From Planctomycetaceae bacterium (GTDB lineage: Bacteria > Planctomycetota > Planctomycetia > Planctomycetales > Planctomycetaceae): a stretch of 8,740 nt of DNA. The notes under the pieces were generated by a model, which was given only the letters and a program-made list of their open reading frames with translations, had not been told where the DNA came from and searched no databases. A program made the position numbers and the translations under genes. The stretch's first letter is position 1, and every line of letters starts with the position of its first letter. The stretch covers positions 54,248 to 62,987 of the forward strand of contig DLVV01000080.1 in NCBI GenBank assembly GCA_003445035.1, given 5' to 3'. Shown here in pieces: positions 1 to 6,402 of this stretch.

Positions 1-1244
1 GAGAACGCAAGATTGAGCATGAAGCCGCGGGTTCGGTCTTCACCAGCCTGCGTCACAAACGACATGATTTTCAGGCCGATCACCGGCAGCACGCAGGGCA
101 TGAAATTGAGAATGAAGCCGGCGAGAAGCGCGATGCCGACCTGGGTCAGCAGCGTGCTCAGGCTGGCCGGTGCCGCCGACGGTGTCTCTTGCGGGTCGGT
201 CTCGGTGGACACCATCTTCCGTTGCCCGGCGTCGGGATTCTTGTCGGTTTCGCTGACATCTCCCAGAACGAACGAAGCCCGCCCCTTCAGGCAGCCCTTC
301 TCATCGCAGTACTGGTACAGCACGCGGCCTCGTACGCCGTAGCCGGTATCGGTCGCGGAATCGGTCACGCGGAAGGTCTTGCTCCAGGTGACCGTGCCGT
401 GGAAGAGCCGTTGCTCGACGTTGCCGGTAGGAAGCTCGACCGTCTTCTTCTCGAACGGCTTGTTTTCCTTGAACCCGTCTCCGACAGCCTCGAGGCCACG
501 CAGCCCCGGGAGCGATATCCGGGTGGGCAGGCCTCCGTTGTTCTTGTCCTGGCTGAGCGCGAAGATGTGGAATCTGTCTTCGAGAGTTGCCGAGAGCGAC
601 AGCGTCACCGTGTCGCCGGGCCTGGCGTACCCGGGTGACAACTCCATGTGCCACGACACCGGCGTCGGTGTCTTCTGGCCGCCAGCCTTGGTGGTCGGGG
701 TGAAGTCGCGGGTGAAGGGGAATTCCGGGCCATCACCGAGGGTGATTTCGATCGGGAACTCTTCCGGCGGCAAGCAGCCGGTGGCGTTGCACATGCTCAG
801 CGTGATCGCACCGTTGATCGCAGCGTCGCCGTCACCCCGCTTGAATGCCTGCCGCCACACCGCTCGTCCAATGTGCTTCTCCTGGCGAAAATCCATCTCG
901 CCGATCTTGGTGACCTCGATCTTCGGTGGGTGGTCGGGCCGGGGGGCCTTGTCGAGTGTTTCGAGTCCGGTGTGTTCGGAGATCTTGATGATCGTCGAGT
1001 TGGGGTCGTCGCCGATCGAGTAGGTGTAGTAGCCCTCGGGGACGATGACCTCGATCGTCAGCGTCACCCGTTCTCCCGGCTTGGCGGTGGCCGGGTGCAG
1101 TGACGTGGCGATCTTCGGTGTCGCCGCCACCGTGTCCGGACCGTCGCCCAGGTTGCCGAAGGGCTGGAACAGATCGGGCTGGTCCTGGGCCACCGCCGGG
1201 GCGGCCATCACCAAAACAGCGATCCAGGTCAAACACCTTCTCAT
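1..1244 (-). CDS. dsbD: DsbD-like thiol:disulfide interchange protein, 3' end beyond the window
   Basis: DsbD-family proteins carry electrons from cytoplasmic thioredoxin across the inner membrane to reduce cysteines in exported proteins. The open frame reads 414 residues leftward from ATG at 1244 and is still open at base 1. Residues 1-19 form a signal peptide (RR near the start, hydrophobic core, AVA then Q). Two similar beta-rich DsbD-alpha-like domains follow, at about 44-170 and 195-328. Each ends in a CX4C pair: C152/C157 in MCNATGCLPP and C313/C318 in YCDEKGCLKG. A polar linker (about 331-358) leads into the first membrane helix (about 362-382) and the motif NFMPCVLPVIG. C384 in that motif matches the conserved membrane cysteine of the DsbD-beta/CcdA domain. 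The remaining helices and any C-terminal thioredoxin domain would lie left of the window. There is no strong Shine-Dalgarno before the start. The gene diverges from two exported haem proteins. Family assignment is firm; the exact subfamily is not. Confidence 0.9.
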   Translation of the reverse strand, partial: MRRCLTWIAVLVMAAPAVAQDQPDLFQPFGNLGDGPDTVAATPKIATSLHPATAKPGERVTLTIEVIVPEGYYTYSIGDDPNSTIIKISEHTGLETLDKAPRPDHPPKIEVTKIGEMDFRQEKHIGRAVWRQAFKRGDGDAAINGAITLSMCNATGCLPPEEFPIEITLGDGPEFPFTRDFTPTTKAGGQKTPTPVSWHMELSPGYARPGDTVTLSLSATLEDRFHIFALSQDKNNGGLPTRISLPGLRGLEAVGDGFKENKPFEKKTVELPTGNVEQRLFHGTVTWSKTFRVTDSATDTGYGVRGRVLYQYCDEKGCLKGRASFVLGDVSETDKNPDAGQRKMVSTETDPQETPSAAPASLSTLLTQVGIALLAGFILNFMPCVLPVIGLKIMSFVTQAGEDRTRGFMLNLAF

Positions 1245-1272
1245 CGTGTCACGTTCTTTCGTTTGCCGCACA

Positions 1273-1300
1273 CGTCCGGGGGGCCGCCCTCTTCCGGACG
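1273..1300. repeat. 7-bp GC-rich inverted repeat in the predicted leader of the DsbD-like gene
   Basis: CGTCCGG (1273-1279) and CCGGACG (1294-1300) are perfect reverse complements around a 14-base loop that itself contains GGGC/GCCC. It falls between the predicted leftward transcription start and the DsbD-like ATG, so the transcript could fold a hairpin there. No T-run follows on either strand, so it is not a classic intrinsic terminator. Confidence 0.3.
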
Positions 1301-1301
1301 C

Positions 1302-1331
1302 ATCTTAGTTCATCCGAATCGACGCTGGCAA
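1302..1331 (-). promoter_or_regulatory. Candidate sigma70-type promoter for the DsbD-like gene
   Basis: On the minus strand TTGCCA (bases 1331-1326, five of six matches to TTGACA) is followed after 18 bases by TAAGAT (1307-1302, four of six matches to TATAAT). Transcription would start near 1295, leaving a leader of about 50 bases before the ATG at 1244. This is visual consensus matching only, and planctomycete promoters are poorly characterised, so confidence is modest. Confidence 0.35.
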
Positions 1332-1340
1332 TTGGCCAAT
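1331..1340. promoter_or_regulatory. Perfect 10-bp palindrome ATTGGCCAAT, possible operator
   Basis: ATTGGCCAAT is its own reverse complement and lies in the divergent intergenic region, where no coding constraint explains it. It directly abuts the candidate -35 box of the leftward promoter and sits about 58 bases before the GTG start of the rightward gene. It is flanked by TGGCA at 1326-1330 and again at 1340-1344. A dimeric regulator site is plausible, but the palindrome is short enough to occur by chance and no second copy was seen in the window. Confidence 0.3.
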
Positions 1341-1397
1341 GGCACCGCTCGTGGCACACTGTCGGTAAGACGTCATCCCGGTCCTGAAGAATTCGCC

Positions 1398-2660
1398 GTG
1401 TTCCGACTCGCTTTCTTTCTCTGTTGGCTGCCCGCGGTGTTGCCGGCCGCCGAGCCGCGTAAGGTCACCGTGGAAGCCTCGTTGCCGTTCGGGCAGGCGC
1501 CGGTTGATTATCTCGGGGAAACCACTGCCGATCCCATAGCCCGTCTTGACCGCCGGCTGGTTGACGGCGAGGCGACGCTCAAACCGGTGCCCGGTCGCGG
1601 TTACCTCGATGCGGTTCTGCGTCTTCTGCGAGTGCCCGTTTCCTCTCAACTGCTGGTCTACTCCAAGACGGCCGTCAACCAGCGTCTGGTCACCCCGAAA
1701 ACGCCCAGGGCGATCTATTTCAACGACGCGGTCTCGGTGGCCTGGGTTCCGGGAACCGCCGAACTGGAACTGGCGGCCGTCGATCCGGTCAAAGGCGCGA
1801 TGTTCTACGTCTTGAAACAGCCCGAAGCGTCCGCCGGTGGGGCGCCGCGGTTCCACCGCAAGCGGAGTTGCCTGGCCTGCCATATTGGTCGCACCACGCT
1901 GTCGGTTCCCGGCGGCATCGTGCGATCGTTCCTGGTCGAATCAACGGGCAAGCCGCTCGAGGGTTACTCGCGGGTGACCGGAACCACTCGGATCACCAAT
2001 CGCTGGGGCGGCTGGTACGTCACCGGGAGGCTGGGCTCGTCGATCCACATGGGCAACCTGGTCAACAGGGATGAGAACCGACGTCACCGCCACGATGCGT
2101 CGTTCCGCGCCAGCCTGGATCGTCTGGATGCCCTGGTCGATCTCAAGACCTATCTCTCGCCTCACAGTGACGTGGTCGCCCACCTGGTTCTCGACCATCA
2201 GTTGCACGGTCAGAACCTGATCACTCGCGTGTCCTACGAGCACAGGTTGGGCAGGCGGTCCGATGCCGAGGACCGGTTGCTGCGGTATCTGCTGTTGGCC
2301 GAGGAGCCTCGGTGGGAGGGGGAGATTGCCGGCACGAGCGGATTCGCCAAGTGGTTCCAGGAGCAGGGGCCACGGGCCGGCGACGGTCGGTCACTGCGGC
2401 AACTGGACCTTTCCGGTCACCTGTTCCGCTATCGCCTGAGCCCCCTGGTCTATTCACCGCAGTTGGCGGTGATGCCTGACGCGCCGCGCAAGCGGCTGGG
2501 CCGTCGGTTCCGCGCGGTACTGGAGGGCCGCCCGGCCGGTGGTCTCGAGAAGTTGCTCAGCGATCGGCAACGGGCCGACCTGCGTGACATCCTGGAAGCC
2601 ACGCGAGAAGATTTGCCAACCGAGTGGCGAGTGGGTCCGAGACGTCGAGGAGTGGAATGA
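1398..2660 (+). CDS. Exported protein with a single c-type haem motif (CLACH), function unknown
   Basis: The protein is 420 residues from GTG at 1398. That start gives a clean signal peptide (MFRLAFFLCW, hydrophobic to about residue 16, then PAA before EPRKV). The frame stays open upstream to 1263, but the extra 45 residues are polar, lack signal character and would bury the signal peptide. One CXXCH motif (C158, C161, H162) marks covalent haem c attachment outside the cytoplasm. Conserved-looking blocks surround it: SVAWVPGTAELELAAVDP (about 113-130) before, then RWGGWYVTG (202-210), HMGN (217-220) and YLSPHSDVVAHLVLDHQ (about 252-268) after. The RWGGWYVTG and SPHSD blocks resemble uncharacterised haem proteins of planctomycetes and related phyla; I know no assigned reaction. 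M219 or M359 could be the second axial ligand, but that is a guess. The stop overlaps the start of the next gene, so the two are probably translated together. Only a weak GAAGA precedes the start. Confidence 0.82.
   Translation: MFRLAFFLCWLPAVLPAAEPRKVTVEASLPFGQAPVDYLGETTADPIARLDRRLVDGEATLKPVPGRGYLDAVLRLLRVPVSSQLLVYSKTAVNQRLVTPKTPRAIYFNDAVSVAWVPGTAELELAAVDPVKGAMFYVLKQPEASAGGAPRFHRKRSCLACHIGRTTLSVPGGIVRSFLVESTGKPLEGYSRVTGTTRITNRWGGWYVTGRLGSSIHMGNLVNRDENRRHRHDASFRASLDRLDALVDLKTYLSPHSDVVAHLVLDHQLHGQNLITRVSYEHRLGRRSDAEDRLLRYLLLAEEPRWEGEIAGTSGFAKWFQEQGPRAGDGRSLRQLDLSGHLFRYRLSPLVYSPQLAVMPDAPRKRLGRRFRAVLEGRPAGGLEKLLSDRQRADLRDILEATREDLPTEWRVGPRRRGVE
2647..2652 (+). promoter_or_regulatory. Ribosome binding site GAGGAG for the PVC dehydrogenase gene
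   Basis: GAGGAG lies inside the last codons of the upstream gene. It is 4 bases before ATG 2657 and 7 bases before the adjacent in-frame ATG 2660. It supports a start here rather than at the in-frame ATG 2624, and spacing slightly favours 2660. The choice changes the protein by one residue. Confidence 0.6.
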
Positions 2661-5600
2661 TGGAGATCGTCAACGGCTGGCGTGCCTGGTCTGTGTTTGG
2701 AATGGTGTGGCTGGTTGCATCGTGCCCGGCAGACGCTTTCCAGGACTCGACTCCACCGACCACCGGGGTCCGCGTGCCCGACGGGTTTCGGGTCACGATG
2801 TATGCCGACGACGACCTGGCAAGCAACATCTACTCGATGACCATCGACGCGGCTGGCCGCGTGGTTGTTGCCGGTCCCCGGTACGTTCGGATTCTTCACG
2901 ATCGGGACGGGGACGGTCGGGCCGAGTCGTTCACGGCGTTTTCGGATCGCCCGGCTGGTGGTGCCCAGGGAATGTTCTTCGACGGCTCCGATCTGTTGGC
3001 GACCGGGGACGGAGCGATGTGGCGGTTGCGGGATGCCGATGGGAACGGCCGGGCTGACGGTCCGCCGGAGCGGATTCTGAAGATCCGTGCCGGTGGAGAA
3101 CACGACGCACACGCGATCCGCCGCGGGCCCGATGGCTGGTTCTATCTGTTGGCCGGAAACGGCGCTGGGGTGAACGCCTCCTACGCGTCGCTGGGTTCCT
3201 CGCCCATCCGGACACCATCGGCCGGGACATTGTTGAGACTGCCGCCGTCGATGACCGGCAGCGAGATCCTGGTTGACGGGTTCCGCAACGCCTACGACTT
3301 TGCCTTCGACCCGGCCGGTGACATCTTTGTCTACGACAGCGACGGGGAGCGTGATGTGTCCCTGCCGTGGTACCGGCCGACCAGGGTGTTTCATGCCTTG
3401 CCGGCACATGGCACCGGCTGGTTGTCGCGGAGCTGGAAACGGCCGGGTTATTTTCTGGACATGCCACCGGTGGTGGGCGCTTTCGGACGGGGATCGCCGA
3501 CCGGGGTGGCCTGTTACCGTCACACCTCTTTCCCCAGGGAATTTCGTGGGGCGGTCTTTGCCTGTGACTGGACCTTCGGTCGGGTGATGGCGTTGACGCC
3601 GCCTGGCGCGAGCGGACCTGGCCTGGAGAAGCCGGTCGAGTTCATGACCGGGCGGGGGCACTTCGGGTTTGCACCGACGGACATTGCCGTGGCTCCTGAC
3701 GGTGCGCTCTTCGTGTCGGTGGGAGGGCGAGGGACCCGCGGCAGCGTGTTCCGAATCACCCATCCGGCAACGATCACCGGTTCAACCGTTCGTCGCCGGT
3801 CACCGATCCGCCGCTGCCTGAACACACCCCAGCCACTGGCCAGCTGGTCCCGTCGACGCTGGATGCCGTTGGCTCGCAAGCTGGGAGCGGCTGCGTTCCA
3901 CAAGGCGGTTGCCGACCCGGATTTCTCGCCGGCCGAGCGAGCGCGGGCTGTGGAGATCCTGGTCGACCCGTTTGGGGGACCCGATTTTGATCGACTGGGC
4001 GAGGTCGATGCGGGCTGGCCCGCGGTTGTGCGGGCCCGGTTGGCGTGGGCCGTGGGGCGGGCGGAACCCGGTCAGCCGGACGCGAAGCGGCTTGGCATCT
4101 TCCTGCAAGACGCCGACCCCGGAGTGGGACGAGCGGCCTGCGAGGCGGTGTTGGGGGTCTCGGGCAAGTGGGACTGGTCGGTGGTTGAACCGGGCCTGTT
4201 GGTCCAGTTGAACAGTTCCGATCGCCGGACCCGCCAGGTCGCTGCCACGGCGGTGGCACGAATGCCCAAAGACGCCTGGCGACGGATCCGGGCCAAGGTG
4301 AAACGACTGCCGGCCCGTGCCCGGATTGCCGCCGCGGTGGGCGGACGGGCGCACGTCAAGGGCGTGGACCGGGACGGATTGGCGGTGGCGTTGGAGGTAC
4401 TGGCCGCCGACACATCGGCGGAGGTTTCTCTGAGCCTCAAACGCGATGCGGCCAGGTTGGGTCAACTGGCCCTGGGTGACGTCGGCCCCAGCCGAGGGCG
4501 GGCGGCGGTTTTTGACGGATACGGGGCCGTGTTGTCTCCGGAGATGCTGAGCCCGGTGGCCGGGGAAGTGGGCCGGGTGATCGAGACGGTGTTCCCAACC
4601 GGAAACCGGGAACTGGATGACGAACTCGCCCGGCTGGCAGCCATGGTTTCGGCGGCCGAGCCCCGGTTGCTGGAGAAATTCCTGGCCCGGCTCGACATCC
4701 AGTCCCATCCCGTGTCGGATCTGCATTTCCTGGTCACCGCGGCACGGATTCCGTTGGCCCGAAACGAGGTCCAACGCAAGCGGACGGCTCGGGCGCTGGT
4801 GGGCCTGCAGGCCAAGATCGACCGGAAGGGATTGAACCAGGACAGCAACTGGGACGATCGGGTGGGCGAGTTGTACGCGGCGTTGTGTGGACACGACGCC
4901 CAACTGCCTCGCGCGGTGCTGGATACACCGGGATTCGGCCTGCCGTCGCACGTGTTGTTTCTCGGGAGAATCGCCCAGGCCGACCGACCCCGGGCCCGGG
5001 CCGCATTCGTGGCGGCGATCGGAAAGGCCGGTGAAGACTATCCCTGGAGCGGGGAGGTGGTGAGATTGCTGGGCCAGTCGGATGATCCGGCCGTCCGCGC
5101 ACTGGTCCGCGGGGCTTACGAGCGAGTGGGTGTTCGTGGATCGGTGGTGCTGGAGTTGGCCAGGAGGGCCGAACCGGTTGACCGAAAGCGATTTGTCGAA
5201 GGCCTGGCGTCCTCGTCGCTGGAGGTGGTCGGAGCCTGCCTGGAGGCCTTGCGAAAGTTGCCCGGGGGGACGGCCGCGGGTGAACAGTTGGCTTTGCTGG
5301 GGGCGGTGCGTCGGTTGGGGACGGCGGCCACCGAGCAGGGGCTGCGATCACGCGCGGTGGCGCTGCTGAGGCGCAACACCGGCCGTCGGTTCGGCTTCGT
5401 GTCCGGTAAGAAGGGGCGTGTGGCTCAACCCAGGGCGGTGGCCGCCTGGACGGCGTTCCTGGAGACGGCCTATCCGGAGGAGACCCGGCGTCGGCTGGGG
5501 GGGGCCGCGGCGGCCAGCCTGGAGGGATTGAAGAAGCGGCTGGCCGGCGTGGACTGGGACAGCGGCGACGCGTCGCGAGGGAAGGCGGTGTTTGCCAAGA

Positions 5601-5968
5601 GGGGCTGCGTGCAGTGTCACCAGGGACGACGTGCGCTGGGGCCCGACCTGGCCGGATCGGCTGGCCGGTTTTCCCGGGCGGACCTGTTCACCGCCATCGT
5701 GTTGCCCAACCGGGATGTTTCGCCCCGGTACCAGACGACCGTTGTCCAGACCGACGACGGTCGGGTCTACAACGGGTTGATTGTCTACCAGTCGGTTGAC
5801 GGGCTGACCTTGCGGACCGGTACGAACCAGACGATTCGCCTGGAACGAGAAGAGATCGAGTACCAGGCGCGTCGGCCCGAGTCGCTGATGGCGGCCGGGT
5901 TGTTGAAGGGGCTGGATGACGGCGGGTACGCCGACCTGTACGCGTATTTGAAGACACTCCGTAAGTAG
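2657..5968 (+). CDS. PVC-type dehydrogenase / HEAT-like / cytochrome c fusion protein
   Basis: This is a large exported haem protein of the Pirellula/Verrucomicrobium type, 1103 residues. Residues 1-27 are a signal sequence (hydrophobic core, ADA before FQD); VASC at 20-23 also fits a lipobox. From about 38 to 370 is a beta-propeller-like domain of the PVC 'membrane-bound dehydrogenase' family (TIGR02604 type), starting VPDGFRVTMYADD. It has acidic loops HDRDGDGRAESF and RDADGNGRADG, possibly calcium-binding, and the blades GPDGWFYLLAGNG, GFRNAYDFAFDPAGDIFVYD and APDGALFVSVGGRG. From about 390 to 950 is an alpha-helical, HEAT-like region. The last 135 residues are a PVC-type haem domain (TIGR02603 type): GKAVFAKRGCVQCH with C984, C987, H988, then GPDLAG and a C-terminal YAYLKTLRK. 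Substrate and electron acceptor are unknown; such proteins are often linked to sugar or polysaccharide oxidation, but nothing here proves it. The start overlaps the upstream haem gene by 4 bases. Domain assignment is strong, enzymatic role open. Confidence 0.93.
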   Translation: MMEIVNGWRAWSVFGMVWLVASCPADAFQDSTPPTTGVRVPDGFRVTMYADDDLASNIYSMTIDAAGRVVVAGPRYVRILHDRDGDGRAESFTAFSDRPAGGAQGMFFDGSDLLATGDGAMWRLRDADGNGRADGPPERILKIRAGGEHDAHAIRRGPDGWFYLLAGNGAGVNASYASLGSSPIRTPSAGTLLRLPPSMTGSEILVDGFRNAYDFAFDPAGDIFVYDSDGERDVSLPWYRPTRVFHALPAHGTGWLSRSWKRPGYFLDMPPVVGAFGRGSPTGVACYRHTSFPREFRGAVFACDWTFGRVMALTPPGASGPGLEKPVEFMTGRGHFGFAPTDIAVAPDGALFVSVGGRGTRGSVFRITHPATITGSTVRRRSPIRRCLNTPQPLASWSRRRWMPLARKLGAAAFHKAVADPDFSPAERARAVEILVDPFGGPDFDRLGEVDAGWPAVVRARLAWAVGRAEPGQPDAKRLGIFLQDADPGVGRAACEAVLGVSGKWDWSVVEPGLLVQLNSSDRRTRQVAATAVARMPKDAWRRIRAKVKRLPARARIAAAVGGRAHVKGVDRDGLAVALEVLAADTSAEVSLSLKRDAARLGQLALGDVGPSRGRAAVFDGYGAVLSPEMLSPVAGEVGRVIETVFPTGNRELDDELARLAAMVSAAEPRLLEKFLARLDIQSHPVSDLHFLVTAARIPLARNEVQRKRTARALVGLQAKIDRKGLNQDSNWDDRVGELYAALCGHDAQLPRAVLDTPGFGLPSHVLFLGRIAQADRPRARAAFVAAIGKAGEDYPWSGEVVRLLGQSDDPAVRALVRGAYERVGVRGSVVLELARRAEPVDRKRFVEGLASSSLEVVGACLEALRKLPGGTAAGEQLALLGAVRRLGTAATEQGLRSRAVALLRRNTGRRFGFVSGKKGRVAQPRAVAAWTAFLETAYPEETRRRLGGAAAASLEGLKKRLAGVDWDSGDASRGKAVFAKRGCVQCHQGRRALGPDLAGSAGRFSRADLFTAIVLPNRDVSPRYQTTVVQTDDGRVYNGLIVYQSVDGLTLRTGTNQTIRLEREEIEYQARRPESLMAAGLLKGLDDGGYADLYAYLKTLRK

Positions 5969-5984
5969 GTGGCTTCACCCGGTA

Positions 5985-6013
5985 TTGCCGTCTGGGGATT
6001 GTGGCTTAACAAT
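5985..6013 (+). promoter_or_regulatory. Candidate promoter for the WXG100-like cluster
   Basis: TTGCCG (5985-5990) and AACAAT (6008-6013) each match four of six sigma70 consensus bases with a 17-base spacer. They sit in the 74-bp gap between the dehydrogenase stop and the first WXG100-like gene. The locally A-rich stretch TTAACAATAAAC (6006-6017) stands out in otherwise GC-rich sequence. This is visual matching only. Confidence 0.3.
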
Positions 6014-6031
6014 AAACAGTGTCCGGACCAT

Positions 6032-6035
6032 GGAG
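6032..6035 (+). promoter_or_regulatory. Ribosome binding site GGAG for the first WXG100-like gene
   Basis: GGAG ends 7 bases before ATG 6043, a standard spacing. This favours ATG 6043 over the in-frame GTG at 6019, which would add eight residues (MSGPWSVV) and has no good binding site of its own. Confidence 0.55.
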
Positions 6036-6042
6036 TGTTGTG

Positions 6043-6315
6043 ATGCCACAGGCGATTGCTGATCCCGAGGAACTGAAGCGTTTTGCCAGCTTGTTGAAGC
6101 AGTTCAACACCGACCTCGTCGATCGCACCAACGCGATGGCCAGCCAGTTGGAGTCGTTGAGCGTGACGTGGCGGGACCAGGAGAACAAGAAATTTGTCGA
6201 GCAGTTCACCGAGCAACTCAAGGGAATCAATCGGCTGGTCGAGGTCAACGACGCGTACATCCCGTTCCTGGTCCGCAAGGCGGCTCGGCTCGAGGAGTAC
6301 CTGCAGCAGCGGTGA
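6043..6315 (+). CDS. WXG100-like small helical protein (ESX-type substrate candidate)
   Basis: The protein is 90 residues from ATG 6043, acidic/basic mixed and with no signal peptide, as expected for ESX-type (type VII) substrates. Two long amphipathic helices (about 8-39 and 47-88) are joined by a turn at TWRDQ, residues 42-46. W43 takes the place of the W of the W-x-G turn, with D45 where G is usual. Length and hairpin layout match the WXG100 superfamily (PF06013 type), whose members dimerise and are exported by FtsK/SpoIIIE-type ATPases. The usual YxxxD/E export signal is not seen: the C-terminus is EEYLQQR. From memory, planctomycetes carry similar proteins with a PEEL..FA start, TW-DQE turn and RKA..EEYL end. 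The neighbours (a second hairpin protein and a large membrane protein) support the call. An alternative is a structural coiled-coil protein unrelated to secretion. Confidence 0.72.
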   Translation: MPQAIADPEELKRFASLLKQFNTDLVDRTNAMASQLESLSVTWRDQENKKFVEQFTEQLKGINRLVEVNDAYIPFLVRKAARLEEYLQQR

Positions 6316-6391
6316 GCAACGGCGATGGGGTTGGGTCGTGCCATCGCGGGCCAGGTGCGGCAGTCCGATGATCAGTAAGACGATGTGGGGA

Positions 6392-6397
6392 GAGAGG
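6392..6397 (+). promoter_or_regulatory. Ribosome binding site GAGAGG for the 181-aa coiled-coil gene
   Basis: GAGAGG, within the purine run GGGGAGAGAGG (6387-6397), lies 5 bases before ATG 6403. The in-frame GTG at 6385 overlaps this purine run and would use it as coding sequence, so ATG 6403 is preferred. Confidence 0.6.
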
Positions 6398-6402
6398 CTC
6401 AG

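Noticed and set aside
189..1103. Several rightward open frames of about 110-215 residues near the left edge
   Set aside because: They lie antisense to the DsbD-like gene, which has a signal peptide, paired cysteines and the NFMPCVLPV motif.
1263..1397. In-frame 45-residue N-terminal extension of the CLACH protein from an ATG at 1263
   Set aside because: It would place polar sequence ahead of an otherwise clean signal peptide and would run through the likely divergent promoter region. GTG 1398 is the better start.
2450..3763. 437-residue open frame on the minus strand
   Set aside because: It is antisense to the haem protein and the PVC dehydrogenase, rich in Arg/Pro/His with no domain signal. 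The opposite strand encodes clear family motifs across the same bases.
3800..4951. 383-residue open frame on the minus strand
   Set aside because: It is antisense to the HEAT-like region of the dehydrogenase, with low-complexity Arg/Gln/Gly composition typical of a shadow frame.
5968..5979. GGTG-GCTT-CACC hairpin just after the dehydrogenase stop as a terminator
   Set aside because: The stem is only 4 bp and no T-run follows; it is too weak to call.
6019..6042. GTG start eight codons upstream for the first WXG100-like gene
   Set aside because: ATG 6043 has GGAG at 7-base spacing, and the extra residues do not fit the start of a WXG100-type helix.
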